Below are positions 27,550 to 37,237 of a DNA stretch of 64,000 nt, one piece after another. The notes beneath the pieces are model-generated. The model saw only the letters and a list, made by a program, of their open reading frames with translations. It was not told the origin of the DNA and made no database searches. The position numbers and the translations under genes were made by a program. Positions within the stretch are counted from its first letter, which is position 1. Every line of letters begins with the position of its first letter. Source of the stretch: Prochlorococcus sp. AG-402-K04 (lineage in GTDB: Bacteria; Cyanobacteriota; Cyanobacteriia; PCC-6307; Cyanobiaceae). The stretch spans positions 1-64,000 of the forward strand of contig QCID01000005.1 of assembly GCA_003216895.1 (NCBI GenBank), read 5' to 3'.

Positions 27550-28719
27550 ATGGGATCAGCAAAAAGAGACAAGGAGTTCAGTACTGGAGTAAACACGAGA
27601 GTCATTCATCACAAAGAAAATTTTTCTGAAGAGACCGGATCAATAATGCCTCCAATCTTCCCAACCTCAACGTTTGTTCATGGTAATGAGAAAGGCTTTG
27701 ACTACACTCGTTCAGGAAATCCAAATTTTCGAATTCTTGAATCAGTTTTGTCTGATCTTGAAGAATGTCAGTTCGCAAGTGTATTTAGTTCTGGAGTAGC
27801 TGCAATTACTGCAATAGTCTCCTCTCTTCAGGCTGGAGACATAATCCTTTGTGAGGAGAACCTTTATGGGTGTACGGTGAGATTATTTGAACAAGTTTTT
27901 AATCGTTTTGGATTAAAAACTCAATGGATAGATTTTACCAAGTCCAATTTTCAAGAAGTCATTTCAAATCACAAACCCGCAATGATTTGGATCGAAAGTC
28001 CAACCAACCCACTTCTTAAAATTATTGATATTGAGGGGATTTGTCATTTCTCAAAAAAAATGCAAATTCCTGTTGTTGTAGACAATACTTTTGCAACACC
28101 TCTATTACAAAAACCTCTTAAGCTTGGAGCGACCTTATCTTTAACTAGCACGACCAAGTATATCAATGGTCACTCAGATGCACTTGGAGGTGCAGTATGT
28201 ACCGAGAGTACCGTATGGAGAGACAAGCTAATTTTTGCCCAAAAAGCTCTTGGCTTAAATCCTTCTCCTTTTGATTGCTGGCTTATTACTAGGGGGATAA
28301 AAACTCTTCCACTTCGCTTAGAAAAACAAATAAAGAATGCATCTAAAATAGCTAATCAATTAGCCGATAATCCAGCAATAAAATCAGTTCGATATCCCTT
28401 CAGGAGTGATCATCCACAATGTAAATTAGCTCAAAAGCAAATGGCTATGGGAGGAGCAATTGTTACTGCCACAGTTAACGCAACTCAAGCCCAGACTTTT
28501 TCATTTTGCAAAAGTCTTAATTACTTCAAAATGGCAGAAAGTCTCGGGGGAATTGAAAGCCTTGTTTGCCACCCAGCAACAATGACACACGCTTCAGTTT
28601 CAAAAGAAAGAAAATTAAAGATTGGAATTACTGATTCACTTATTCGATTTTCCGTCGGATGTGAAGATATTGAGGACTTAAGTGCCGATTTAAATCAAGC
28701 ATTGGGAAACATCTCTTGA
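27550..28719 (+). CDS. metB: Cystathionine gamma-synthase/lyase family enzyme
   Basis: This 389-residue PLP enzyme of the Cys/Met metabolism family is predicted to join O-activated homoserine and cysteine into cystathionine, or to run transsulfuration the other way. PLP Lys K203 is in TSTTKYINGHSDALGG, and the cofactor Asp is in VVVDNTFATPLLQ. YTRSGNPN at about 52-59 binds the phosphate of the neighbouring subunit. Its stop overlaps the next gene's TTG start, and cysK follows, so this is a sulfur amino acid operon. Choice between synthase and lyase is not certain. Confidence 0.88.
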   Translation: MGSAKRDKEFSTGVNTRVIHHKENFSEETGSIMPPIFPTSTFVHGNEKGFDYTRSGNPNFRILESVLSDLEECQFASVFSSGVAAITAIVSSLQAGDIILCEENLYGCTVRLFEQVFNRFGLKTQWIDFTKSNFQEVISNHKPAMIWIESPTNPLLKIIDIEGICHFSKKMQIPVVVDNTFATPLLQKPLKLGATLSLTSTTKYINGHSDALGGAVCTESTVWRDKLIFAQKALGLNPSPFDCWLITRGIKTLPLRLEKQIKNASKIANQLADNPAIKSVRYPFRSDHPQCKLAQKQMAMGGAIVTATVNATQAQTFSFCKSLNYFKMAESLGGIESLVCHPATMTHASVSKERKLKIGITDSLIRFSVGCEDIEDLSADLNQALGNIS

Positions 28720-30182
28720 CTGAAAGAAATTTACTAAATGATCCTTGCTGGAGTGCTAAAGACTTAGGGGAACCTCTCCCAAGTCGGCCACATGCCGTAT
28801 CTGTTGCCTTACCTAGATGGAAAGATGTAATCGCCTACGAAGAGAAGGTTCCATCCTGTATAAATTCATTAAAAACAATTTACCCTAGATTCGGATTTCA
28901 TCCTTTCGTTGCTGAAGTAGCCAGGAAATCACTTGCATTTCATGGTGAATCTCAGCAAAGTAGTTGGCCTTATCCCAATAGAGCTTCTGCATTAAGTGCG
29001 CAACAATATTGTCATCGAAAATATTCTGATTGTTCTTCAAAAATAAAAGATTTTCTGGGTATTTCCTGTCTAATTGTTGACCAAAGGAGTTCTCCTTCAG
29101 CAAAAGCCTTCTGGCAACATACTGGTCTTGGATTATCGTCACGTGAAGCGGCAATTGCGCTTGGAAAAGAGAAAAAGCCCTCCTCTTCTGATGGTCATTG
29201 CGCTCGAGATGAACTTCTTAATCGTTTAGCAAATATATATAATTGTGATAGTAGACTAATACGACTACATCGATCAGGGATGGCTGCCTTAACGACTATC
29301 CTTTCAGCGATTAAATGTATTAAAGGAAATTCTTCGACGCTTCAAATAGGCTTCCCATATGTTGATGTACTTAAACTTCCTCAAATAATATTCCAAGGAA
29401 GCGATCTCATCGTCAAAACAACATTAAGTCATATAAAAGAAGAGCTAGATAAAAGGAGTCCAGCAGCATTAATCATAGAAATACCTAGTAATCCTCTATT
29501 GCAATGTGTTGACCTCATATCTATTTCAAAATTAGCTCAAGAAAAAAACATCCCAATAATTGTTGACGACACCATCGGTTCCTCTCTAAACGTTCATCTG
29601 ACTCCATATGCAGATGTGGTTTTCAGCTCACTTACAAAAAGTTTTGCTGGAAGAGGAGATATTCTTGCTGGCAGTACTGTCATAAGTCCTTACTCCAAAT
29701 GGGGAAAGGACTTAGCTGAGATCATCCCTAAAGTTGCATTATCTACCCTATCTGATTCAGATGCTATCGAGCTAGAAAAGACTAGTCGAGACGTAAAGGA
29801 TCGCTTAACAAGGCTAAACATTTCTTGCTTAAAGCTGAAAGAAAAATTAGAAACAAAAAAAGAAATTTCAAAAGTTTTGCATCCACAATTTTGTAAAAAT
29901 TTTAATTCTCTATTAAAAAAGGGAGGAGGTTATGGATGTCTATTATCGTTTGTACTTAAAGGAGGAATTGAAGAATCAAAAAGAGTTTATGATTCGTTAA
30001 GAGTAAGCAAAGGACCAAGTTTAGGTACAAATTTTACATTGGTCTGTCCATATGTTCAGTTGGCACATTTTAAAGAATTAAAATGGGCTGAAAGTTGTGG
30101 GGTCTCAGAACACTTATTAAGAGTGTCTGTAGGTCTAGAGAATGAAGATGAATTATGGTCAAGATTTAATTCAGTAATATAA
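28716..30182 (+). CDS. Second Cys/Met-metabolism PLP enzyme with N-terminal extension
   Basis: This is a 488-residue paralog of the preceding enzyme. The PLP Lys is K308 in SSLTKSFAGRGD and the cofactor Asp is in IIVDDTIGSS. It is diverged and carries about 105 extra N-terminal residues before the SGMAALTTIL loop that aligns with residue 81 of its neighbour. That extension has no domain I recognise. The TTG start at 28716 overlaps the upstream stop (TTGA), so translation is coupled. Often annotated as a putative cystathionine gamma-synthase; the true reaction is unknown. Confidence 0.78.
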   Translation: MTERNLLNDPCWSAKDLGEPLPSRPHAVSVALPRWKDVIAYEEKVPSCINSLKTIYPRFGFHPFVAEVARKSLAFHGESQQSSWPYPNRASALSAQQYCHRKYSDCSSKIKDFLGISCLIVDQRSSPSAKAFWQHTGLGLSSREAAIALGKEKKPSSSDGHCARDELLNRLANIYNCDSRLIRLHRSGMAALTTILSAIKCIKGNSSTLQIGFPYVDVLKLPQIIFQGSDLIVKTTLSHIKEELDKRSPAALIIEIPSNPLLQCVDLISISKLAQEKNIPIIVDDTIGSSLNVHLTPYADVVFSSLTKSFAGRGDILAGSTVISPYSKWGKDLAEIIPKVALSTLSDSDAIELEKTSRDVKDRLTRLNISCLKLKEKLETKKEISKVLHPQFCKNFNSLLKKGGGYGCLLSFVLKGGIEESKRVYDSLRVSKGPSLGTNFTLVCPYVQLAHFKELKWAESCGVSEHLLRVSVGLENEDELWSRFNSVI

Positions 30183-30270
30183 AAAAATCACTAATAAAGA
30201 TTATCCAAATAACCAATTACCTAGATTTTTATATAGATTTATAGCATTAGTTAATTAAGTCATTTCTAAA

Positions 30271-31257
30271 ATGTCAAGAATCTATGAAGACAATAGTTTT
30301 GCTATTGGTCATACACCATTGGTGAAACTTAATTCGATCACAAAAAACGCAAAAGCGACAGTACTTGCAAAGATAGAAGGCCGTAACCCTGCCTACAGTG
30401 TCAAATGCAGAATAGGAGCAAATATGATCTGGGATGCCGAAAAGAAAGGTTTACTCAATAAAGATAAAGTTATTATTGAACCAACATCTGGAAACACTGG
30501 AATAGCCCTCGCATATACAGCCGCTGCGAGAGGTTACAAATTAATCCTCACGATGCCTGAGTCCATGTCAATTGAACGTAGGAGGATGATGGCTGTTCTT
30601 GGTGCTGAATTAATACTTACTGAAGCAGCGAAAGGGATGCCTGGAGCCATTGCGAAAGCAAAGGAAATAGCAGATAGCGACCCAAAAAAATACTTCATGC
30701 CAGGACAATTTGATAATCCAGCCAATCCAGAAATACATTTCAAAACTACAGGTCCTGAAATTTGGGATGATACAGATGGCCAAATTGATGTTTTAGTCTC
30801 TGGCGTCGGGACAGGTGGAACAATTACAGGTGTTTCTCGTTTCATAAAGCAAGAAAAAAATCATTCATTATTATCTGTTGCCGTAGAGCCCACTCATAGC
30901 CCAGTAATAACTCAAACTCTCAATGGAGAAGAAGTCAAACCCGGCCCTCACAAAATCCAAGGAATTGGAGCTGGGTTTATTCCTAAAAACCTTGACTTAT
31001 CCGTAGTCGATCAAGTTGAGCAAGTCTCTAATGATGAGTCTATTGCAATGGCATTACGTTTAGCACAAGAAGAAGGTCTACTAGTTGGCATTTCATGTGG
31101 TGCAGCTGCAGCTGTGGCTTTAAGGCTGGCAGAAAAAGAAGAGTTCTCAGGGAAGACAATTGTTGTAGTTCTACCTGACCTTGCCGAAAGATATATCTCA
31201 TCCGTAATGTTTGAAAATGTTCCTACAGGCGTTATAAAAGAACCATCATTAGCTTGA
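30271..31257 (+). CDS. cysK: Cysteine synthase A (O-acetylserine sulfhydrylase)
   Basis: CysK makes cysteine from O-acetylserine and sulfide. The 328-residue protein has PLP Lys K45 in [11 protein letters not shown], the substrate loop [12 protein letters not shown] at about 71-82, and the phosphate-binding [10 protein letters not shown] loop. Length matches the family. It is the third gene of the sulfur amino acid run, 88 bases after the second PLP enzyme. Its 3' end overlaps the convergent queA by 9 bases. Confidence 0.96.
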   Translation: MSRIYEDNSFAIGHTPLVKLNSITKNAKATVLAKIEGRNPAYSVKCRIGANMIWDAEKKGLLNKDKVIIEPTSGNTGIALAYTAAARGYKLILTMPESMSIERRRMMAVLGAELILTEAAKGMPGAIAKAKEIADSDPKKYFMPGQFDNPANPEIHFKTTGPEIWDDTDGQIDVLVSGVGTGGTITGVSRFIKQEKNHSLLSVAVEPTHSPVITQTLNGEEVKPGPHKIQGIGAGFIPKNLDLSVVDQVEQVSNDESIAMALRLAQEEGLLVGISCGAAAAVALRLAEKEEFSGKTIVVVLPDLAERYISSVMFENVPTGVIKEPSLA

Positions 31258-32364
31258 CTTTTGAGTTAATACAACTGACTCCGGTGTTATCAACATAGCG
31301 TCTCCATAAGAAAAAAATCGATATTTGTTAGAGATAGCATGTTTATAAAGTTTCAACATACGTTCGCGACCAATTAGAGCGCTAACTAAAAGTAATAGGG
31401 AACTTTTAGGTAAGTGAAAATTAGTGAGCAATCCATCAATTACGGAAAATTTAAATCCTGGTTTAATTACCAAATTTACTTTACCCGTATACGGCTTCAA
31501 GGCGCCTCGTCCTGAAAGGAATGCAGCCTCAAGCGCTCTCACACTTGTAGTACCAACAGCAAAGACTTTTCCACCGTCTTCTCTACAATTAGTTATGGCT
31601 TTTATGGTTTCTTTCGTAACCTCTATCCACTCACTATGTAAATGCAGTTGAGATAGATCTTCTTTTTCTAATGGTCTAAAAGTTCCTAAGCCAACATGCA
31701 AAGTGATTTGTGCAATTCTAACACCTCTGATTTTTAAAATTTCTATAAGTTCATCACTTAGATGCAAGCCCGCTGTGGGAGCAGCTATAGCTCCTGGCTT
31801 CGAGGCAAATCTAGTCTGATATCTTTCCTCATGCTCACTAGATTTATCTTTATCTATATAGGGAGGTAAAGGGACTTCGCCATATAAATCAAGTAAATTT
31901 TCCATTTCGATCCTACTAGTATACTCATTAGGGAATTGAATAATTCGTCCACCTGTACTCTCATCTGTATCAATAACCTTTAAACATAAAGAATCATTTG
32001 AAGAATTATCCAACCATAATTGATCACCTCTTCGCATACGTCTAGCAGGACGTCCTAAGCATAGCCATTGGCCATTTCCCCTTGGTTCCATTATCAACAA
32101 TTCAGCTAAACCTCCTCCTGATAATCGAATATTTAATCTTGCCTTGATCACTCGGGTATTATTGACAACCAAAAGATCACCAGTCTTCAAGATATCCTTT
32201 ATATCCCATATTTTTGCATGAACAAGGTTTAAAGACTCATCCAGCCCATCTTTAACGATCATCAATTTAGCATCATGCCTACTCTCTGTAGGTGATTGAG
32301 CAATTAAATCATTTGGCAAATCATAGTTATAGGAGCTTAAAAGATTATCTTTTTGATCTAACAC
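31249..32364 (-). CDS. queA: S-adenosylmethionine:tRNA ribosyltransferase-isomerase
   Basis: QueA transfers the ribosyl group of SAM to preQ1 in tRNA to make epoxyqueuosine. The 371-residue protein starts [17 protein letters not shown] after a short N-terminal extension. The conserved blocks [35 protein letters not shown] and [11 protein letters not shown] are all present. ATG at 32364 gives [17 protein letters not shown]; a start a few codons later is possible. It is convergent with cysK. Confidence 0.96.
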   Translation of the reverse strand: MLDQKDNLLSSYNYDLPNDLIAQSPTESRHDAKLMIVKDGLDESLNLVHAKIWDIKDILKTGDLLVVNNTRVIKARLNIRLSGGGLAELLIMEPRGNGQWLCLGRPARRMRRGDQLWLDNSSNDSLCLKVIDTDESTGGRIIQFPNEYTSRIEMENLLDLYGEVPLPPYIDKDKSSEHEERYQTRFASKPGAIAAPTAGLHLSDELIEILKIRGVRIAQITLHVGLGTFRPLEKEDLSQLHLHSEWIEVTKETIKAITNCREDGGKVFAVGTTSVRALEAAFLSGRGALKPYTGKVNLVIKPGFKFSVIDGLLTNFHLPKSSLLLLVSALIGRERMLKLYKHAISNKYRFFSYGDAMLITPESVVLTQKSS

Positions 32365-32417
32365 ATCAAATCAGATTAAAGTAAGAAAAAATCACTTGTG
32401 GTTCGACTAATTAAATC

Positions 32418-33788
32418 TCAAGACGAGAGGCTATAAGGGTTGTTTTCGATTAAGTAAGTCAAATCCTTCAGGAATAGTGCGCCATCAGCCCCATAGATCA
32501 CTCTGTGATCAGCGGTAAGATTTACTTGCATCTGTTTTTTGATTGAAATCGAACCATCTTTTGAAGCAACAACTTTAGGCAAGGAAGCTCCAACCGCTAA
32601 AATCGCTCCAGTCCCTGGGGGCAGAATTGCATCAAAACGATCAACACCAAACATACCTAGATTAGAGAGTGTAAAGGTGCCACTGCTATATTCTTGAGGT
32701 TCTAATTGCTTATTCCTCGCACGCTTAACAAGATCTGCCCATTGTAGGGATAAATCAGAGAGGCTGGTCTTGTCAGCATTTTGCAGCACTGGAGTTATCA
32801 ACCCTCCGTCCTCCATCGCAACTGCAACGGCTACATTTATTTGAGAAGGATAGGCAATCCCCTCAGAACTAAAAGCTGCATTCACCTGGGGATGCCTAGC
32901 TAGGCTTAAACCAACTGCTTTAGCAAGTAAAGCAGTCATAGTTACTCCATTAGGTTTAACTTGTTTATAAAAAAGATCCAATTCATCAGTAAGAATTGAA
33001 TATCCGACTCTGAAACAAGGAGTATTTAAGCTTTCCTCCATGTTCCGATTTACAGCATGTTGAAGAGTATTGAATGGAATTGTTTCCCCTCTGGATCCAA
33101 AACTTTTTCCTGGAGCAGGTGGATTGCCGGAGTCAACAGATTTTTTTTCTATGCGAGGCACGTCAGAAGCAATTTTGGCTGGAGCATTACTTTCGGCAAT
33201 CCAAGGAACACTTATGGGTTGCCCTTTTGCACTTTGAACATCCTCAGCTTGTATCCGTCCATGAGGTCCTGAGCCCCTAACAGTTGCTAAATCGACTCCC
33301 ATTTGAGAAGCAAGTTTTTTAGCTCTCGGGGAGGCAACTATTCGACCATCATTTAAAAACTGAGCCTGATTTACAGAGGATTCTGAAACAAGAGGCGCAG
33401 GAGATGCCTTTGCAATTACTGTTGCTTTAGGAGAGTCAACAGAGACTTGTTTTTCTTGAACTTGAGAAGATGAACTTTCTTTTTCTTGACTTGCTGATTG
33501 AGGAGAGGGAGAAGGTGCATTAGCTTGAACCGCTGCTATCTCATCTACGGTTTCAACAATCAATCCAATTGTCTCTCCAACAGGCGCAGAGCTTCCTGCA
33601 GGCATCACAATCGAAGCAAGAAAACCATCTTGAAAAGACTCAACATCCATGTCAGCTTTATCTGACTCAACAACTAAAACCGACTCACCTCTCTCAACTT
33701 TATCTCCAGGTTTTTTTAGCCACTCAACTATTTTTCCTTCGGTCATTGTTGAACTTAAAGCAGGCATAAAGATGTCATGAGTGGCCAT
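32418..33788 (-). CDS. pdhC: Pyruvate dehydrogenase E2, dihydrolipoamide acetyltransferase
   Basis: E2 carries acetyl groups from E1 to CoA. The 456-residue protein has one N-terminal lipoyl domain with the modified lysine in VVESDKADMDVES (about residue 44). An Ala/Pro/Ser-rich linker follows, then the peripheral-subunit-binding domain (RIVASPRAKKLASQ, about 150-185) and the catalytic domain ending with the HxxxDG-like active site in LTADHRVIYGADGA. The usual catalytic pattern is kept with DHRVIYGADG. ATG at 33788 is well supported. Confidence 0.96.
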   Translation of the reverse strand: MATHDIFMPALSSTMTEGKIVEWLKKPGDKVERGESVLVVESDKADMDVESFQDGFLASIVMPAGSSAPVGETIGLIVETVDEIAAVQANAPSPSPQSASQEKESSSSQVQEKQVSVDSPKATVIAKASPAPLVSESSVNQAQFLNDGRIVASPRAKKLASQMGVDLATVRGSGPHGRIQAEDVQSAKGQPISVPWIAESNAPAKIASDVPRIEKKSVDSGNPPAPGKSFGSRGETIPFNTLQHAVNRNMEESLNTPCFRVGYSILTDELDLFYKQVKPNGVTMTALLAKAVGLSLARHPQVNAAFSSEGIAYPSQINVAVAVAMEDGGLITPVLQNADKTSLSDLSLQWADLVKRARNKQLEPQEYSSGTFTLSNLGMFGVDRFDAILPPGTGAILAVGASLPKVVASKDGSISIKKQMQVNLTADHRVIYGADGALFLKDLTYLIENNPYSLSS

Positions 33789-33822
33789 AATTCGTTCCTA
33801 TTCCATTTATGGAGAGTTTGTA

Positions 33823-33857
33823 GCAAGGCTTCAAAATTTTCTATCTAGAAGCTTTGC
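33823..33857 (-). other. Hairpin in the ylqD-pdhC intergenic region
   Basis: A 10-bp inverted repeat, GCAAAGCTTC with GAAGCCTTGC on the minus strand, has one G-U pair and a 15-base loop. It lies 35 bases upstream of the pdhC start. There is no T-run after it, so it is not a canonical terminator. It could structure the pdhC leader or protect a processed end. Confidence 0.4.
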
Positions 33858-33979
33858 AAGTATCAATACATACCAATGTTAGTTCTACATGAGTGTCCTT
33901 ACAACGATAGTTTTTTTTATGTGGATTTCTTCTTAATATCAAAAATTATTTTTTGTATAAATTACTGTTTTGCCAACTT

Positions 33980-34414
33980 TCAATCCGGATCAATTTTCTC
34001 TACTACGCCATCTCTGACCAAAATGCTCACACCCATTTTACTTACTAAGTTGTCACCAACTTTTAAATCACAAAAACTATCAATTTGTCCTTGCTCGACG
34101 ATTTGTTCCATTTCTAACTCACGAACTTGTGATTGCTGTGACAGTAGATTTCTTTTTTGTTCTTCAAATTCTGCTCTTTTAGAAGCAACTTGGGTCTGTA
34201 CTTGAGCTACTTGCTCTTGAACTCTTGGGTCAAGTGGATTAGAGCTCTGACGCCTAATACCATCAACAATTTGTTGTCCCTCTTTTTCTAATTCACCAAG
34301 TTGCTGATCTATTGCTGAAATTGCATTACTTAATTCTCGCTCAGCCTCCTCTTTCCATGAAGGTGTTACAACTGCTCTAACTGTTATTGAACGTTTTATA
34401 GAAATTGAGTCCAC
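33980..34414 (-). CDS. YlqD-family protein
   Basis: This 144-residue protein matches the YlqD family of unknown function found in cyanobacteria and Firmicutes. It has a central long coiled coil (about residues 18-105) flanked by short strands (SIKRSITVRAVVTPSW at the start, DNLVSKMGVSILVRDG near the end). The start is GTG at 34414. It lies between the acyl-ACP synthetase and pdhC on the minus strand, with 190 bases downstream before pdhC. Confidence 0.75.
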   Translation of the reverse strand: MDSISIKRSITVRAVVTPSWKEEAERELSNAISAIDQQLGELEKEGQQIVDGIRRQSSNPLDPRVQEQVAQVQTQVASKRAEFEEQKRNLLSQQSQVRELEMEQIVEQGQIDSFCDLKVGDNLVSKMGVSILVRDGVVEKIDPD

Positions 34415-34494
34415 CTGATCAAAAAATTATGATTCGATCAATAGACTCTCAACAAAAGATAGTATTGGTCAATTTAATTGGCCAAACAAACAAA

Positions 34495-36468
34495 TTACAA
34501 ATCATATATTTCATTTACAATTTTCAAATCACGTTGAATAATTTTTTCACGTTTTTGCTTAAGGGTTTGCGTTAACAAGCCATTTTCTATTGTAAATGGC
34601 TCTACTAGAGCAATTGCAAATAATCTCTCTTCTCTTCTAGATCCAAGACGATTTGCTAGAACTTTATTCATTTCCAATCTTAGAGATTGTCTTAATTCAT
34701 AATTTTCAGAAGATAGCCCAAGAACAACTTGTAAATTCAACCCTCTTTCCGCTATCCATGCTTTTACGTTATCAATTCTTGGAACAATCAAAGCAGCAAG
34801 TTGTTTTTGATCTTGACCCAATAGCAAAGCCTGCTCAATCAATGGACTTGAAATTAAGGATTCCTCCAAAGGACCAGGCTCAATATTTTCTCCACTACTG
34901 AGCACAATTGTGTCTTTGGCTCTTCCAGTAAGGATTAAGGATCCATCAGAAAGCAACATCCCTAGATCGCCAGTATTAAACCAACCAGTAGCATCTAAAA
35001 CCTTCTTAGATTCAGATCTTTTTCCTAAGTAACCAGACATTATTTGAGGACCACGAGCAAGAACCAAACCTTGTTGACGTAGCTTTTTTATTTGGAATGT
35101 TTCTGGATCTACAATCTTTATCTCAGTCTCTGGCAAAGGTTGACCAGCACCTCCACGTAAATTCCTCCAAGGTCTTCTACATGTGAGGACTGGACTAGTC
35201 TCCGTTAAACCATAGCCAACTAATAATTCAACACCTAAAGCTTCAAAGAAAGAATCAACATACGGAGCAATGGCACCTCCACCACTTATTGGGAATCTAA
35301 GTCTTCCTCCACAAATCTTGGTAAGGATTTTTGGCCATAAGTAAATAGAGGAAATTCTATGAATTGGGTAGCGAAAAATTATCTCTATAAAAGAGATAAT
35401 TTGTTCTAAACTTGAAACACTCTCAATAGTTAAAAAATCAAGTTTTCTTCGTGCCAATTTATATGACTTACTATTAGAGATCGCACTTGTTATCAATATC
35501 TTTCTTAGCCTTGGCATTTTATTAACAGCATCCTCAAACCCTGTCTTTATTGACTCCCAAAGCCTTGGAACTGTTGCCATTACAATTGGCTTAACCCTAG
35601 GCAAATCGTCCTTTAGATGCCTAATTGATGTATAAGTTTGAGTACAACCACAAGAAAAAAAATAATATTCCGCACTACGTTCATATGAATGCCAAATTGG
35701 TAAAACACTTAATACTGGCGCTCCTGGCGAAGGGTTTGCTACGCAAGCAAGAGACCTTATTTGATGTAATAAATTAGAGTGTGTTAGCGGAACGCCTTTG
35801 GGCTTACCTGTCGTTCCAGATGTATATAAAATGGTTGCTATTCTTGCTGGTTGTCTCTCAATTATTTTCTCCTGTTCACTTACATTTACTGTATTCAATC
35901 CTTTGTTCAAAAAACTCTCCCATTCCAAAACGTCTTCACTAGCTTTTCCCTCAAGTTGAAGAACAAATTTCAAATTATTTTTTTGAGCTTCATTAAGCGC
36001 AAGTCTCTTCCAGACATCAGCGTTTTGAACAATCAATCCAACCGCATTTGAATCCTCAAGAATATATCTAAGTTCACTTGGTGGTGCAGTCGCACCTCTA
36101 ACAGAGTCTGTTGCACCTATTCGCATAAGACCTTGATCGGCTATGAGCCATCTAGGACTATTTTCTGCAAAAAGAGCTACCACATCATCAGGTTCCACAC
36201 CGATCTGAGAAAAAGAAAATGCTGCCTTAGAAATATTTTCGGCAATTTCTTTATATGTAAAGCTTTCTACGTGGTAAGTATGCGGTGAATCAACCGCCAA
36301 AACATCTCCAGACTGAACTTTTAATAGTTCCCAAATCTCATCAACTTGACTAATCTTCTCAAGATGAGATCTTCTCTTAATTGCTTGTTCCTCTTTTCTA
36401 TTAGGGATCCAAAAAGCTAAAGCATCTTTAGAGGCAGATATATTTTTTGGTGAGTTAGTTTTTGTCAT
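34495..36468 (-). CDS. aas: Acyl-ACP/long-chain acyl-CoA synthetase (AMP-binding)
   Basis: This 657-residue adenylate-forming enzyme has motif ILYTSGTTGKPKGVPLTHSN at about residue 215 and GYGLTETSPVL for the adenine site. NTGDLG carries the ribose-binding Asp, and a C-terminal lysine loop follows. In cyanobacteria the single FadD homolog acts as an acyl-ACP synthetase, recycling free fatty acids released from membranes; that assignment is from the family. It is 46 bases downstream of lipB on the same strand, hinting at a lipoate/fatty-acid grouping. Confidence 0.92.
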   Translation of the reverse strand: MTKTNSPKNISASKDALAFWIPNRKEEQAIKRRSHLEKISQVDEIWELLKVQSGDVLAVDSPHTYHVESFTYKEIAENISKAAFSFSQIGVEPDDVVALFAENSPRWLIADQGLMRIGATDSVRGATAPPSELRYILEDSNAVGLIVQNADVWKRLALNEAQKNNLKFVLQLEGKASEDVLEWESFLNKGLNTVNVSEQEKIIERQPARIATILYTSGTTGKPKGVPLTHSNLLHQIRSLACVANPSPGAPVLSVLPIWHSYERSAEYYFFSCGCTQTYTSIRHLKDDLPRVKPIVMATVPRLWESIKTGFEDAVNKMPRLRKILITSAISNSKSYKLARRKLDFLTIESVSSLEQIISFIEIIFRYPIHRISSIYLWPKILTKICGGRLRFPISGGGAIAPYVDSFFEALGVELLVGYGLTETSPVLTCRRPWRNLRGGAGQPLPETEIKIVDPETFQIKKLRQQGLVLARGPQIMSGYLGKRSESKKVLDATGWFNTGDLGMLLSDGSLILTGRAKDTIVLSSGENIEPGPLEESLISSPLIEQALLLGQDQKQLAALIVPRIDNVKAWIAERGLNLQVVLGLSSENYELRQSLRLEMNKVLANRLGSRREERLFAIALVEPFTIENGLLTQTLKQKREKIIQRDLKIVNEIYDL

Positions 36469-36514
36469 AGCAAAAAATAATTTTTTATTTTTTTAGTAAT
36501 ACTTAAAGTTCAAT

Positions 36515-37237
36515 TTATATGTTTTCCCAGTTTAATTTAAAACGTCTTTTTACAGATTCCCTTAAAAGAGGCTTAACGTCACAGACTTTGATACCAGGTA
36601 TCCAATCACTTATTTTACCTATTTTCACTTTATCCAGTCCACAAGGAATTATCTTCTCAAAGCCAACAAGATCACACTCTACATTTAGAGAGAATCCATG
36701 TTGAGTCACCCATCTCTTGCAACCAATTCCTATTGAACCAACCTTTTTATCTTCACACCAAACTCCTGTAAAGCCATCTACTCTCTTTCCCTCTATTCCC
36801 AACAATTTAAGAACATCAATCAGCACTTGTTCCAATTCTCTTAAATACCAAGATAAATCTTTTTTGTGAAGACATAAATTTAAAACCAAGTATCCAACGA
36901 TCTGCCCTGGCATGTGATGCGTGACTTCACCTCCTCTCTTAATACAAAAAACAGGTATAGGAGATTTATTTTCTTCGAATAACAAATTTTTTTTGTCACT
37001 GCCTGTACCTATTGTGAAACAAGAAAAATGTTCAAGAAACCATACTGCTTGAGGTGAGAACGGTTCCTCAATAAGGCTTTTCTGAAAATTCTTCTGCCAA
37101 CCTAACGCAGTCTCAAACGGCACAATATTTTTAGGTTCAAAAAGAAAAGCGGAAGAAGATTGTGCAAGTTGAGGGGTTAGATCTAAGTTGATATTAGGCC
37201 CTGATTCTGGCGAAACAGAATGAAGCTTCTTATTCAT
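36515..37237 (-). CDS. lipB: Octanoyl-[ACP]:protein N-octanoyltransferase
   Basis: LipB moves octanoate from ACP to lipoyl domains such as PdhC's. The 240-residue protein has the RGGEVTHHMPGQIVGY loop, the lysine loop KKVGSIGIG, and the catalytic cysteine in IIPCGLDKV. HGFSLNVECDL is also conserved. ATG at 37237 gives about 30 extra polar residues before the fold, so a later start is possible. As written, its first codons overlap the first codons of the divergent hpf gene by 18 bases. Confidence 0.93.
   Translation of the reverse strand: MNKKLHSVSPESGPNINLDLTPQLAQSSSAFLFEPKNIVPFETALGWQKNFQKSLIEEPFSPQAVWFLEHFSCFTIGTGSDKKNLLFEENKSPIPVFCIKRGGEVTHHMPGQIVGYLVLNLCLHKKDLSWYLRELEQVLIDVLKLLGIEGKRVDGFTGVWCEDKKVGSIGIGCKRWVTQHGFSLNVECDLVGFEKIIPCGLDKVKIGKISDWIPGIKVCDVKPLLRESVKRRFKLNWENI

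Noticed and set aside
33876-34205. 109-codon plus-strand frame
   Set aside because: It is mostly antisense to ylqD, which has family support; the rest is low-complexity AT-rich spacer.
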